NCBI GenBank assembly: GCA_958436175.1
Contig: CAUBJF010000011.1
Span: forward strand, 1-64,000
DNA length: 64,000 nucleotides
Reading direction: 5' to 3'
DNA from: an uncultured Muribaculaceae bacterium
Lineage (GTDB): Bacteria; Bacteroidota; Bacteroidia; Bacteroidales; Muribaculaceae
Shown: positions 8,065 to 18,113 of the stretch, piece by piece
How the letters are laid out: each line of letters opens with the position of its first letter
Numbering within the stretch: the stretch's first letter is position 1
The notes under the pieces: generated by a model
Databases searched by the model: none
What the model was told of the DNA's origin: nothing
Seen by the model: the letters and a program-made list of their open reading frames with translations, nothing else
Position numbers and translations under genes: made by a program

Positions 8065-8667
8065 TCATTTTTTCTTGGGAGAGAGCATGATGATCATGCG
8101 CTTGCCTTCGAGGAGGGGCATCTGCTCGACCTTGCCGTAGTCCTCGAGGTCGTTGGCAAAGCGTAGGAGTAGGACTTCGCCTTGTTCCTTAAAGAGGATT
8201 GAGCGACCTTTGAAGAAGACGTATGCCTTGACTTTGGCACCTTCCTGAAGGAAGCCGATGGCATGCTTGAGCTTGAAGTTATAGTCGTGGTCGTCCGTCT
8301 GGGGGCCGAAACGTATCTCCTTGACTACTACCTTGGTCGATTTTGCCTTGATTTCCTTGGCCTTCTTCTTCTGCTGGTAGAGGTACTTCTGGTAGTCGAG
8401 CACCTTGCATACCGGGGGCTCGGCGTTCGGAGAGATTTCGACAAGATCAAGCTCAAGATCTTCGGCTATCTTGCGGGCCTCGTGAATGGAGTATATACCG
8501 GGGGTTACGTTGTCGCCTACAAGGCGCACTTCACGGGCACGGATGTGCTCGTTGATATTGTTGTGCGCCTGCTTCTGCTGTCGCGGATCGCGACGGGGCT
8601 GCTGCGGACGTGGTCCTCCGGTGGTGGGGCGTGGTGCTCCGGGGTTATAAGGTGGCTTTTTCTCCAT
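8065..8667 (-). CDS. infC: translation initiation factor IF-3
   Basis: A 200-residue IF-3. After a proline-rich N-terminal extension (about 1-38, with repeated PRPTTGGPRPQQ-type sequence) comes the IF3 N-domain (IRAREVRLVGDN, about 41) and then the C-domain with VVKEIRFGPQTDDHDYNFKLKH split across the linker. It binds 30S subunits and checks start-codon pairing. Nine bases separate it from thrS upstream, indicating cotranscription. The extension is longer than in E. coli but common in Bacteroidota. Confidence 0.96.
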   Translation of the reverse strand: MEKKPPYNPGAPRPTTGGPRPQQPRRDPRQQKQAHNNINEHIRAREVRLVGDNVTPGIYSIHEARKIAEDLELDLVEISPNAEPPVCKVLDYQKYLYQQKKKAKEIKAKSTKVVVKEIRFGPQTDDHDYNFKLKHAIGFLQEGAKVKAYVFFKGRSILFKEQGEVLLLRFANDLEDYGKVEQMPLLEGKRMIIMLSPKKK

Positions 8668-8676
8668 TCAGTGGGG

Positions 8677-10614
8677 TTATTGGTTAATCATTTGATTGAC
8701 TTCGTTAGTCAAAAGTTCTGCAAAGTTAGCAATTTTCATCGAACCGAGGTCACCCTCACCCGGTTTTCTTACTGAAACTTCGCCATTTTCAGCTTCTTTT
8801 TCACCTACGACGAGCATATAGGGCACTCGCTTGAGCTGGTTATCGCGGATTTTGCGTCCCAGGGTCTCGTTGCGTTCGTCGATGTTGACGCGGATTTCGG
8901 AAGCCTCGAGGTCGTTGGCCACCTTGCGGGCATAGTCGAGATACTTGTCGCTGACAGGTATGATGACGGCCTGCTCGGGAGCGAGCCACAGGGGGAAGTG
9001 CCCTGCTGTGTGCTCGAGGAGCACGGCGACGAAGCGTTCCATAGAGCCGAAGGGGGCGCGGTGGATCATTACGGGACGGTGCTTTGCATTGTCGCTTCCG
9101 GTATATTCGAGCTCGAAACGTTCGGGTAGGTTGTAGTCAACCTGGATGGTGCCGAGCTGCCAGCGGCGGCCGATGGCATCCTTGACCATGAAGTCGAGCT
9201 TGGGGCCGTAGAAGGCTGCCTCGCCCAGTTCGGTACGGGCCTTGATGCCTTTTTCGGCGCAGGCTTCGATGATGGCCTGTTCTGCCTTGTGCCAGTTCTC
9301 GTCGCTGCCTATATATTTCTCCTTGTGCTTGGGGTCGCGCAGCGAAATCTGTGCCTCGTAGTTGTCGAACTTCAGAGCCTTGAATATATATAGGATGATG
9401 TCCATCACTTTGAGGAATTCGTCCTTGATCTGCTCGGGGGCGCAGAAGATGTGGGCGTCATCCTGCGTAAAGCCGCGCACTCGGGTCAGACCGTGGAGCT
9501 CGCCGCTCTGTTCGTAGCGGTAGACGGTGCCGAATTCTGCGAGGCGCAGAGGCAGTTCGCGGTACGAACGGGGGAGGGCACGGAAGATTTCGCAGTGGTG
9601 GGGGCAGTTCATAGGCTTGAGGAGGTACTCTTCGCCTTCCTCAGGCGTATGGATGGGCTGGAAGGAGTCCTTGCCGTATTTTGCGTAGTGGCCGGAGGTC
9701 ACATAAAGCTGCTTGTTGCCGATATGGGGTGTGATAACCTGAAGGTAGCCGTAGCGCTTCTGGATCTTGCGGAGGAACTGTTCGAGGCGGTCGCGGAGCG
9801 CGGCACCTTTCGGGAGCCAGAGGGGAAGGCCTGCGCCTACGCGGCTCGAAAAGGCGAAGAGTTCCATCTCCTTGCCGAGCTTGCGGTGGTCGCGCTTCTT
9901 GGCTTCTTCGAGAAGGGCGAGGTATTCGTCGAGCATCGACTTCTTGGGGAATGTGATGCCGTAGACGCGTATGAGCTGGTTGCGCTTTTCGTCGCCGCGC
10001 CAGTATGCACCGGCGAGCGATGTGATTTTGACAGCCTTGATGGGGGCGGTGTTGGGGATGTGCGGGCCGCGGCAGAGGTCTGTGAACGAACCTTGGGTAT
10101 ATGTGGTGATGTGGCCGTCTTCGAGTTCGCTGATGAGCTCGCATTTGTATTTCTCGCCACGGTCACCGAAGAGCTTTAGGGCGTCTTCTTTGCTGATGTC
10201 TTTGCGGACGATTTCCTGTCCCTGCTTGGCGAGCTCCAGCATCTTGGCTTCTATTTTTGCGAAATCAGCCGAGGTAAGGACGTTGTCTCCGGGGTCGATG
10301 TCGTAGTAGAAACCGTTTTCGATGGCCGGGCCGATGCCGAACTTCACTCCGGGATAGAGTTCCTGGAGAGCCTCTGCAAGGAGGTGGGCGGAGCTATGCC
10401 AGAAGGCATGCTTTCCTTCGGGGTCTTCCCATTTGAAGAGCTTCAGCGACGCGTCCTTGTCGATGGGGCGGCTCAGGTCCCATTCTTCACCGTCAACTGT
10501 GGCGGCGAGGACTTCGCGGGCAAGGCGCGGCGATATGGTTTCGGCTATCTGCAGAGGGGTCGACCCTGCTGCAAATTCCTTTACGCTATTGTCGGGAAAT
10601 GTAATCTTAATCAT
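8677..10614 (-). CDS. thrS: threonine-tRNA ligase
   Basis: A 645-residue class II aminoacyl-tRNA synthetase that charges tRNA-Thr. All domains are present: TGS (about 1-62), the editing/SAD domain with HSSAHLLAEAL and the TDLCRGPH zinc-type motif, the catalytic core with motif 1, MNCPHHCEIF and RYEQSGELHGLTRVRGF (motif 2), and a C-terminal anticodon-binding domain from about 545. It is the first gene of the translation operon and has its own promoter at 10679-10709. Confidence 0.97.
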   Translation of the reverse strand: MIKITFPDNSVKEFAAGSTPLQIAETISPRLAREVLAATVDGEEWDLSRPIDKDASLKLFKWEDPEGKHAFWHSSAHLLAEALQELYPGVKFGIGPAIENGFYYDIDPGDNVLTSADFAKIEAKMLELAKQGQEIVRKDISKEDALKLFGDRGEKYKCELISELEDGHITTYTQGSFTDLCRGPHIPNTAPIKAVKITSLAGAYWRGDEKRNQLIRVYGITFPKKSMLDEYLALLEEAKKRDHRKLGKEMELFAFSSRVGAGLPLWLPKGAALRDRLEQFLRKIQKRYGYLQVITPHIGNKQLYVTSGHYAKYGKDSFQPIHTPEEGEEYLLKPMNCPHHCEIFRALPRSYRELPLRLAEFGTVYRYEQSGELHGLTRVRGFTQDDAHIFCAPEQIKDEFLKVMDIILYIFKALKFDNYEAQISLRDPKHKEKYIGSDENWHKAEQAIIEACAEKGIKARTELGEAAFYGPKLDFMVKDAIGRRWQLGTIQVDYNLPERFELEYTGSDNAKHRPVMIHRAPFGSMERFVAVLLEHTAGHFPLWLAPEQAVIIPVSDKYLDYARKVANDLEASEIRVNIDERNETLGRKIRDNQLKRVPYMLVVGEKEAENGEVSVRKPGEGDLGSMKIANFAELLTNEVNQMINQ

Positions 10615-10678
10615 TTGTATTTTACGTTATTGCTCGGCCATGGCAGCAGGATTGCTCCCAGGCTTCAAAAAACCGCCG

Positions 10679-10709
10679 CAAAGATAACGAAAAATTTCTG
10701 TATTTCAAA
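10679..10709 (-). promoter_or_regulatory. promoter of thrS operon
   Basis: On the minus strand TTTG (10706-10709) and TATCTTTG (10679-10686) are spaced by 19 bases, matching the Bacteroidota -33/-7 consensus. Confidence 0.7.
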
Positions 10710-10832
10710 ATGTATTTGCAACCGGCTAACGTATTGTCGGGCCCGTTTTTCTCTTCTTTAAATCCTTTGCAAAAGTTGTGTTAATTATTGCTAAAAACAA
10801 GGTCAAAATAGGAGCTTTTAAAAAAAATTATT

Positions 10833-10840
10833 TAAGTTTG
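10833..10840 (+). promoter_or_regulatory. -7 box of the susC-like operon
   Basis: TAAGTTTG fits TAnnTTTG. No good -33 TTTG is seen at the expected distance, so the promoter may need an activator. The implied untranslated leader is about 110 bases. Confidence 0.45.
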
Positions 10841-10959
10841 CCATCAATTAGAACTAACCAAGTCAAATAAAATTAAAATAACTACGCTAATATCTCTCCT
10901 TTGAATTATTTACGACTTCAAATCGAAATACTCACTAACTAAATATCAACCTAATCTTT

Positions 10960-13900
10960 ATGAAAACTCATCTTATCGCGACTCTGCTGTTCGCGACTGG
11001 GCTTCCGGTTTGCAACACTCTAAGTGCTGCCGCCGAACCGGTCCCTCAGACACAGAGCCAGGCCGCCGTTACCATTACCGGTACGGTTGTTGATGAGAAC
11101 AACGAGCCCGTTATCGGTGCGAGTGTTGTTCAAAAAGGTAACAAACACAATGCCGCTGCAACCAATTACGACGGTAATTTTACCATCCGTGTCCGCCCCG
11201 GCTCACAGCTTGTGATAAGCTATGTAGGGTATAAGACTGTGACTATCGCAGCTTCCAACGGCATGATGGTCTATCTGGAGCCTACAACCGAACAGCTCAA
11301 CGAGCTCGTGGCAATAGGCTACGGTTCGCAGAAGAAGGCCAATCTCACCGGGGCTGTCTCAACCGTCGATGTTGCCCGTACTATGGAAAGCCGTCCCGTC
11401 CAGGACGTAACCCGTGCCCTCCAGGGCTCTGTCCCAGGTCTGACCATCACAACTACTGACGGCGGTATCAACAGCGATGCCTCAATCCGCATCCGTGGTG
11501 TCGGATCTCTTACAAATGGCCGTAACTCCGATCCTTTGATCGTTGTCGATGGTGTGCCTGTCGACAACCTTAATTTTATAGACCCCAACGATATCCAGGA
11601 CATCAGCGTCCTGAAGGATGCCGCTTCGGCTGCCGTCTACGGTGCCCGTGCTTCCTTCGGTGTGATCCTCATCACTACCAAGGGTGCTAATAAGAAAGAT
11701 AAGGTAAGCGTCAACTATAGCGCCAACTTCGCCTGGAGTCAGGTTACGACTCTGCCGGAGTTCGTAAGTACGGTCGATGAAGTACCTGCTGCCATGCAGC
11801 CCTATTATCGCGGTGTCGCCGGTACGAACGGTTACAAATCGGTTGTTGGCGATATGGATCTCATGGAGATGCTTCCATATTTCGAGAAGTGGCATGAGCA
11901 GCACAACGGCAAATACTCGGGAATCGTCAGTCTTCAGCCATACGTGGACGATGACCATGTGGGAGACTACCGTATAATCAATGGCCGTATAATTCGCTAT
12001 GCCGACTGGGATCTTGAGAGTACCATCTATAAGACAGCTCCTTCGCAGAAGCACAACGTCAGCCTCGAAGGCACAAGCGGCAAGACCAACTATCGTCTCA
12101 GCTTTGGTTACGACGGCCGTCAGGGCCTGATGCGCTACAACCCCGACAAGCTGTCCCGCTATATGGCAAGCGCAAATATCTCGACATCTATCACCGATTG
12201 GTTGAAAGCAGGCACACGCATGAGTTTCACTCAGCGTATATACACGGAACCGAACACCCCGAACAATACGCTTCAGTATGCTATGCGCTGGTCGCCCTTT
12301 ATCTCCAACTGGGGCACTATGACCAATCCTGAGACCAATGAGACAAAGTACTTCCAAAACACTCTCAGCGAACGCATACTTTCGCCGACGGACAGATACA
12401 CCAGACGCCAGACACGACTCCAGGCTTGGGCTCAGGCTGAAATCATCAAAGGTCTTACGGTACAGGCTGACTTCACATACGACCTGAATTCCTACAAGCA
12501 GCTTGCGTCCTGGGTCGAGCAGTCGACATGGGCCTGGGGCGGCTTACCTTTTGCCACCTATTCCTGGCCTGCGACAGGCCAGAGCGGTACTCTGGTCCGC
12601 AATCGCAAGAATGACTTCGACCGCTGGACAACCAACGCATTCGCCACATATGCCAAGACTTTCGCACAGAGTCACAACCTCAAAGTTATGGCCGGTTTCA
12701 GCGCTGAGCGTTATACTTACGACAACCTCTATGCACAGCACAAAGGCCGTTACGATATGAACCTGATCGACCTTAACCTTACTTACGGTTCCGAGGCATC
12801 CGACTTCACTATTACCGGCGGTTCCGGTCACCGCGCCACAGCTGGTTTCTTCGGTCGTGTCAACTACGACTATAACGGCCGCTACCTCTTTGAGGCCAAC
12901 GTCCGCTACGACGGTTCGAGCCGTTTCCCGGCCAACAAGCAGTGGGCTACCTTCCCCAGCTTCTCGGCAGGTTGGCGATTCACCGAGGAAAACTTCATGA
13001 AGCCCTACCAGAACATTATCAGCAATGGTAAGATTCGTGCCAGCTACGGCCATCTCGGAAACGAGAATGTCGGTAACAACGTCTTCATCTCCACAATCAC
13101 TCCAGGTATCAAGAACGTAGACTGGCTCAACGGCAGTGCGACTCCTCTCAACGGTGCCACCATGCCTACTCTTGTCAGCTCCACGTTAACCTGGGAACGT
13201 GTCATTACCTCTGATGTCGGTATTGACCTTGGCTTCTTCAATAACAGCCTCAATGCTACTTTCGACTGGTTCCAGCGCGATACCAAGGATATGCTTGCTC
13301 CAGGTATGCCTGTGCCATCGACCCTCGGTGCCAGCGCTCCTACTGAAAACGCCGGTACTCTCCGCACTCGTGGCTGGGAACTCTCAATCAGTTATAACAA
13401 GTCGTTTGGTGACTGGGATGTATGGGCTACAGCTTCTATCGGCGATGCCATCAGTAAAGTTACCAAATGGGCCAATAACGAATCAAAAGCCCTCTATTCC
13501 TATTTCTGGGGGGAAAGCGGCTATCGTTTCTACGAGGGACAGACCTATGGCGATATCTGGGGTTTCGAATTCGATCGTTTCTTCGAAAAATCCGACTTCA
13601 ACGGTAAGGTCTATGACAAAAAAACAGGCAAATGGACCGGAGCTTGGAATTACGGTGATGGCGTAGCCAACCAGAGCTTCCTCGAAGGTCCGAGCAAAAC
13701 ATTCCACTTCGGCCCCGGCGACGTTAAGTTCGTTGACCGCAATGGCGACGGTGTCATCAACAACGGTGATCCCAATATGGTTGATGCTGAAGGTAACAAG
13801 ATTCCTGTCGGTACCCTCGCCAACCATGGTGACCTCAAGGTTATCGGTAATGCGCTTCCTCGCTATGAATACAGCTTCCGTATCGGAGGTGCCTGGAAGG

Positions 13901-14436
13901 GTATCGACCTCGACCTCTACTTCCAGGGTATCGGCAAGCGCTCCATGTGGGTTGTCAGCAACTTCATCCAGCCTTTCGCACAAAGCAACTCCGGTCTCTT
14001 CACGCACCAGATGGATCACAACGACATCGTCGTGGACGAAAACGGTCAAATAGTCGACTATATCGTAAATCAGGATAACTGGTATCCTAACCTTACCACC
14101 GGCGACATGGGATATAACAACACGATGAGGGCTACATGTAACCAAGGTTACAACAACTTCACCAACAATGACCGTTATATCGTCAATATGGCCTATCTCC
14201 GTCTTAAGAACATAACAATAGGCTATACCATTCCAGCAAATCTCACAACCAAGGCATACATCCAAAAAGCTCGAATCTACTTCAGCACCGAAAATCCTTT
14301 CTTTATCTACAACGGTGCCGGAAGGTACAAGATCGATCCCGAGGTCCATGGTGGTGTGACTGAAGGTTATTATGGTTTTGGTCGTAACAACCCCCAGATG
14401 AAGACATATAGCTTCGGATTCCAGGTAACTTTCTAA
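10960..14436 (+). CDS. SusC-like TonB-dependent outer-membrane receptor
   Basis: A 1158-residue SusC/RagA-family porin that imports oligosaccharides or other large nutrients using TonB energy. Order: signal peptide (about 1-25), carboxypeptidase-like regulatory domain (ITGTVVDENNEPVIGASV, about 40-110), TonB-box region (LNELVAIGYG), plug with IRGVGSL and VLKDAASAAVYGARASFGVI, then a 22-strand barrel ending in aromatic GFQVTF. It is followed after 19 bases by its SusD partner. No glycoside hydrolase, sigma/anti-sigma pair or hybrid regulator adjoins it, so the substrate is unknown and the pair is an orphan. Confidence 0.92.
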   Translation: MKTHLIATLLFATGLPVCNTLSAAAEPVPQTQSQAAVTITGTVVDENNEPVIGASVVQKGNKHNAAATNYDGNFTIRVRPGSQLVISYVGYKTVTIAASNGMMVYLEPTTEQLNELVAIGYGSQKKANLTGAVSTVDVARTMESRPVQDVTRALQGSVPGLTITTTDGGINSDASIRIRGVGSLTNGRNSDPLIVVDGVPVDNLNFIDPNDIQDISVLKDAASAAVYGARASFGVILITTKGANKKDKVSVNYSANFAWSQVTTLPEFVSTVDEVPAAMQPYYRGVAGTNGYKSVVGDMDLMEMLPYFEKWHEQHNGKYSGIVSLQPYVDDDHVGDYRIINGRIIRYADWDLESTIYKTAPSQKHNVSLEGTSGKTNYRLSFGYDGRQGLMRYNPDKLSRYMASANISTSITDWLKAGTRMSFTQRIYTEPNTPNNTLQYAMRWSPFISNWGTMTNPETNETKYFQNTLSERILSPTDRYTRRQTRLQAWAQAEIIKGLTVQADFTYDLNSYKQLASWVEQSTWAWGGLPFATYSWPATGQSGTLVRNRKNDFDRWTTNAFATYAKTFAQSHNLKVMAGFSAERYTYDNLYAQHKGRYDMNLIDLNLTYGSEASDFTITGGSGHRATAGFFGRVNYDYNGRYLFEANVRYDGSSRFPANKQWATFPSFSAGWRFTEENFMKPYQNIISNGKIRASYGHLGNENVGNNVFISTITPGIKNVDWLNGSATPLNGATMPTLVSSTLTWERVITSDVGIDLGFFNNSLNATFDWFQRDTKDMLAPGMPVPSTLGASAPTENAGTLRTRGWELSISYNKSFGDWDVWATASIGDAISKVTKWANNESKALYSYFWGESGYRFYEGQTYGDIWGFEFDRFFEKSDFNGKVYDKKTGKWTGAWNYGDGVANQSFLEGPSKTFHFGPGDVKFVDRNGDGVINNGDPNMVDAEGNKIPVGTLANHGDLKVIGNALPRYEYSFRIGGAWKGIDLDLYFQGIGKRSMWVVSNFIQPFAQSNSGLFTHQMDHNDIVVDENGQIVDYIVNQDNWYPNLTTGDMGYNNTMRATCNQGYNNFTNNDRYIVNMAYLRLKNITIGYTIPANLTTKAYIQKARIYFSTENPFFIYNGAGRYKIDPEVHGGVTEGYYGFGRNNPQMKTYSFGFQVTF

Positions 14437-14455
14437 ACTTCAACAGAAAACTACA

Positions 14456-16228
14456 ATGAAAAATCATATAATTCTTGGTCTTATCGCCGTGTCTGCAGTC
14501 GTACATACGAGCTGTAATGACTTCCTCGACGACAATCGTTTCCCGACGGATACTCAGACCGACAATCCTGCCTACTGGACAAGCAGCGTAAATCTCCAGT
14601 CTCAGGTCAACTTTCTCTATGAAAACTTCACCGGTTACGGTCAAGGAGGTTCCTGGGTAAACGATTTCTACTATCGTTCGCTCAGTGATGACCAGTGCAA
14701 CGCTATATTGTCCGGCGCTGTTGTTGGTTTTTCCAATTGGACCTATCGGGCTGCTGAAAGCACCAACAGCGTTTGGGATGCAAGTTATGCAGTTGTTCGC
14801 CGCTGCAACTACATCATAAATAACTCGAATATTGCAGACCAGGCAACAAATAACAATTTCATTGCACAGGCACGTCTTATACGAGCTATGCAGTACTATG
14901 AACTTGTTCGAGCCCTTGGCGATGTACCTCTGGTTACAGAAGTCCTCGACGTTAATTCGCCCGAACTCTATGGCGAACGCATTCCGCGGAACACCGTGAT
15001 GGATTTCGTTCTCGAAGACCTCAACTTTGCAGTAGCCAACATCACCCGTCAGAGCAGCAAGATAGAGTTCAGCAAGGACCTCGCCAATGCTATGAAGTCG
15101 GAAATCTGCCTTTACGAAGCTGCTTTCTCGAAGTACCATAAGAACGATACCGAACGTGCGAACAAGTTCTACAACGAAGTTGTCACCGCCTGCAAGGCTA
15201 TCATGGACCAGGGCTACAGCATATGCGACGACTACCGTTCGATCTACAACGCCAGCACGGCAATGACCGACGGCGCAGCTCTTGGTAATGCTTCCAATTC
15301 AGAAATCATCTTTATGAGGGGCTACAAGACCGGTACACTCGGACACTCCGCTTCGGCATTCATCAGCTCCGATACCCCTATCCTCGGTATGACCAAGGAT
15401 GCTTTCGATTCCTACCTATTCAAGGATGCTAAGCCCCTTGCCCTGACTTCGCTCAACAAAAGCGACAAGCCTGAAGTGATTGTCGACGGCGAAACTGTAA
15501 CATACGACATCAGCGCTGCTCTCGCAGTCCGTGACGGTCGTCTCGCACAGACTATCGATTCTAAACTTGCCTTCGGTGCAGTCTCTTTTAGACGCGAAAA
15601 CTCTGACTTCCTTTCCTCGACAACCGGCTACACTATCTGCAAATACGTTGATCCCTCTTATCCCCGTCAGCAGACAGTAACAGCAGGACAGAACGCTACC
15701 TCAGCTCCTATCTACTGGCTCGCATTTACTTACTGCGACTATCTGGAAGCACGTGCCGAACTTGGCCAGCTCAACGATGCCGACGTTACTAAGTGCATCA
15801 AGCCCCTCTGGGATCGTGCAGGTATTGATACCAGCAAGCTCAACAAGGCATACCTTGAATCTATGAACGACCCCGCAAACAATATGGGTGTTTCCTCTCT
15901 GCTATGGGAGCTTCGCCGTCTGCGCCGTAGCGAACTTATGTTCGACCGCAACCACCGCTACTGGGATCTCGTCCGTTGGCACAAACTCGACCTTCTCGAC
16001 TCCAACCAGCATCCCAACATCGTTCTCGGTGCCAACGTCTCTGAAGCTACAGACACTCAGCTTAACGGTGTAACAACCAGCGGCAACTATATCAACGCGG
16101 CCGCCATCGGCGACGCAGTCAATGTTCGAGTATTCAATGACCGTGAATATCTCCAGCCACTCGGTACGACTATCATCCGTCTTTACACCGACAAGGGTCT
16201 CGAACTTCCCCAGAACCCGGGTTGGTAA
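14456..16228 (+). CDS. SusD-like surface nutrient-binding lipoprotein
   Basis: A 590-residue SusD/RagB-family protein that caps the SusC barrel and binds the nutrient. The lipobox HTSC gives a lipidated cysteine at about residue 20, followed by the usual CNDFLDD start. The tetratricopeptide-like helices (RLIRAMQYYELVRALGDVPL, LRRLRRSELMFDRNHRYWDLVRW split over the chain) are clear, and the C-terminus reads YLQPLGTTIIRL...NPGW as in the family. It is translated from the same transcript as the SusC-like gene and is followed by a strong terminator. Confidence 0.92.
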   Translation: MKNHIILGLIAVSAVVHTSCNDFLDDNRFPTDTQTDNPAYWTSSVNLQSQVNFLYENFTGYGQGGSWVNDFYYRSLSDDQCNAILSGAVVGFSNWTYRAAESTNSVWDASYAVVRRCNYIINNSNIADQATNNNFIAQARLIRAMQYYELVRALGDVPLVTEVLDVNSPELYGERIPRNTVMDFVLEDLNFAVANITRQSSKIEFSKDLANAMKSEICLYEAAFSKYHKNDTERANKFYNEVVTACKAIMDQGYSICDDYRSIYNASTAMTDGAALGNASNSEIIFMRGYKTGTLGHSASAFISSDTPILGMTKDAFDSYLFKDAKPLALTSLNKSDKPEVIVDGETVTYDISAALAVRDGRLAQTIDSKLAFGAVSFRRENSDFLSSTTGYTICKYVDPSYPRQQTVTAGQNATSAPIYWLAFTYCDYLEARAELGQLNDADVTKCIKPLWDRAGIDTSKLNKAYLESMNDPANNMGVSSLLWELRRLRRSELMFDRNHRYWDLVRWHKLDLLDSNQHPNIVLGANVSEATDTQLNGVTTSGNYINAAAIGDAVNVRVFNDREYLQPLGTTIIRLYTDKGLELPQNPGW

Positions 16229-16272
16229 AAAGCCCATCCAATAAGAAATAATCAATTTACGGATATCTTTCA

Positions 16273-16305
16273 GAAGCGCCGCAGCCAAACACTGCGGCGC
16301 TTTTT
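16273..16305 (+). terminator. terminator of the first SusC/SusD operon
   Basis: GCGCCGCAG pairs with CTGCGGCGC around CCAAACA, followed by TTTTT: a textbook intrinsic terminator. Confidence 0.88.
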
Positions 16306-16368
16306 CAATCTTTAGCGGCTCTTAGTCTCCCTTGTCTCTGTGGATTAACAAACTTTATAGACCTTTTA

Positions 16369-16400
16369 TTTGGAGAATTTACATTTGTTTGTTAATTTTG
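16369..16400 (+). promoter_or_regulatory. promoter of rprX-rprY
   Basis: TTTG at 16369-16372 and TAATTTTG at 16393-16400, spaced by 20 bases, match the Bacteroidota promoter consensus on the strand of rprX. Confidence 0.7.
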
Positions 16401-16569
16401 ACGCAATATGTTAAACTTATGCTGTCTCTACTCATTTTTATGAATCGACGTGTTTAAGGCATAGCACTAACAAACATTTAGATTGGTTAATTGTTAACAA
16501 AATATAGGTTAAACTATTAAGGCAAGGTGGGCTTGACATTATCAATCTTTTCCGAACCACAATGAACAG

Positions 16570-18108
16570 ATGAAGAAACATACAATCTGGATATTGACAG
16601 TTATCATGGCACTCTGCTTCATGGGTCTGCTCTGTATACAGATATTCTATATGAGGAATATCGTCAAGATACGTTATGAGCAGTTCTCTCAGGGTGTCCG
16701 CCAGAGCCTTGTGGCAGTCTCGACCCGTCTCGAACAGGATGAGACCCGTCATTTCCTCGAAGAAGATGTCAGCCATGTGGAGACTTCGGCACTCGTATCG
16801 CAGTATCTCGGCGACCCGACCCCTAAGCTCGACGGCTTGAAATATTCCTTTACGACCTCTTCCGGCCTTGAAGGCGACCTCACCATCAAAGGCGACTCCG
16901 ACGAGCTTTCGAAGCTCCAGAGCACGACAGGACGTGGAGGTTTCGGCTCTCACTATCAGGCTTTCCAGGACAGCTACCGTAACCGTTTCCTCTACCAGAG
17001 AGGCATCCTCGATGATGTGATCCTCAACATCATGTCGAAGGCATCGAACCGCCCCATCACCGAGAGGGCCGATTCGGTGCTTGTCCGCACATATCTGCGT
17101 CAGGAACTCGACACTCTCGGCCTCCACGTGCCCTTCGAATACGCAGTGGCTAACTATGCCGGGACGGTTCTCTACAAGTCACCCGGATATAGTACCGGGG
17201 CTGCCAACCGCGACAATATGTTCGTCCAGGCTCTATTCCCCAACGACATCACCGGTCCCCACAACTACCTCAAGGTATATTTCCCGACAAAGGCCGACTA
17301 TATCTTCTCGTCCATATCCTTTATGGTACCGGCCTTTGCCTTCACGCTTATCCTGCTGATAATCTTCGTCTATACAATCATAGTCGCTTTCAGACAGAAG
17401 AAGCTCACGGAGATGAAGAACGACTTCATCAACAATATGACCCACGAGTTCAAGACCCCGATATCTTCCATATCGCTTGCCGCTCAGATGCTCAACGACC
17501 AGAGCGTACGCAAGTCGCCGACGATGCTCCAGCAGATATCGACGGTCATTACCGATGAGACCAAGCGACTCCGTTTCCAGGTCGAGAAGGTACTTCAGAT
17601 GTCGATGTTCGACCGCCAGAAGGCCACACTCAAGATTCAGGAAATAGATGCCAACGCGGCTATTTTCAATATCGTCAATACCTTCAAGCTTAAGGTCGAG
17701 AAGTACGGCGGCTCCATATGCGCCAACCTCGATGCGATGGATGCCATCGTCGATGTCGACGAGATGCATTTCACCAATGTGATCTTCAACCTCCTCGACA
17801 ATGCCGTCAAGTACCGCAGCGAGGATCGAGCACTTAAGCTTGTCGTAGCATCGCGCGACCTCGGTGAAGAGAAGCTCGAAATAACTATATCGGACAACGG
17901 TATCGGCATCCGTCGTGACGACCTTAAGAAGATTTTCGACAAGTTCTACCGTGTCTCGACGGGCAACCGCCACGATGTCAAGGGCTTCGGCCTCGGTCTG
18001 GCCTACGTGCGCAAGATGATAGGCGAGCTCGGCGGCGAGATACGTGTCGAAAGCGAATTCAATGTAGGAACAAAATTTATCATAATACTCCCACTCTCTA
18101 AAAACTGA
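16570..18108 (+). CDS. rprX: sensor histidine kinase RprX
   Basis: A 512-residue membrane kinase. TM1 lies at about 7-28, a periplasmic sensor region follows to about 247, then TM2 (about 248-273). The dimerisation/phosphoacceptor helix contains MTHEFKTPI with His292; the ATPase domain has the N box NLLDNAVKY, G1 SDNGIGI and G2 GFGLGLAY. Length, architecture and the tightly linked downstream regulator match RprX of Bacteroides fragilis, described as a regulatory pair whose signal is not well defined. Five bases separate it from rprY. The gene name rests on remembered family similarity, mainly of its partner. Confidence 0.88.
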   Translation: MKKHTIWILTVIMALCFMGLLCIQIFYMRNIVKIRYEQFSQGVRQSLVAVSTRLEQDETRHFLEEDVSHVETSALVSQYLGDPTPKLDGLKYSFTTSSGLEGDLTIKGDSDELSKLQSTTGRGGFGSHYQAFQDSYRNRFLYQRGILDDVILNIMSKASNRPITERADSVLVRTYLRQELDTLGLHVPFEYAVANYAGTVLYKSPGYSTGAANRDNMFVQALFPNDITGPHNYLKVYFPTKADYIFSSISFMVPAFAFTLILLIIFVYTIIVAFRQKKLTEMKNDFINNMTHEFKTPISSISLAAQMLNDQSVRKSPTMLQQISTVITDETKRLRFQVEKVLQMSMFDRQKATLKIQEIDANAAIFNIVNTFKLKVEKYGGSICANLDAMDAIVDVDEMHFTNVIFNLLDNAVKYRSEDRALKLVVASRDLGEEKLEITISDNGIGIRRDDLKKIFDKFYRVSTGNRHDVKGFGLGLAYVRKMIGELGGEIRVESEFNVGTKFIIILPLSKN

Positions 18109-18113
18109 CAACT

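Larger units (their letters stand above)
10615..10959. other. divergent intergenic region thrS / susC
   Basis: 345 bases without a gene. The left side holds the thrS promoter, the right side an AT-rich leader of about 120 bases before the susC-like gene with a TAAGTTTG box at 10833-10840. No hairpin-T terminator or small gene is apparent. Confidence 0.6.
16229..16569. other. intergenic region after susD, before rprX
   Basis: 341 bases without a gene. It contains the terminator of the SusC/SusD operon and a well-formed promoter for rprX, which implies a long untranslated leader of about 160 bases before the rprX ATG. Confidence 0.6.

Noticed and set aside
11482..12357. long antisense frames opposite SusC, thrS and the fusion gene (also 13483-14349, 9451-10179, 44336-45247)
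   Set aside because: They mirror the codon pattern of strongly supported genes on the other strand and show no domains of their own.
14303..15139. 278-codon antisense frame over the SusC/SusD junction
   Set aside because: It covers the ends of two clear genes and has no family features.
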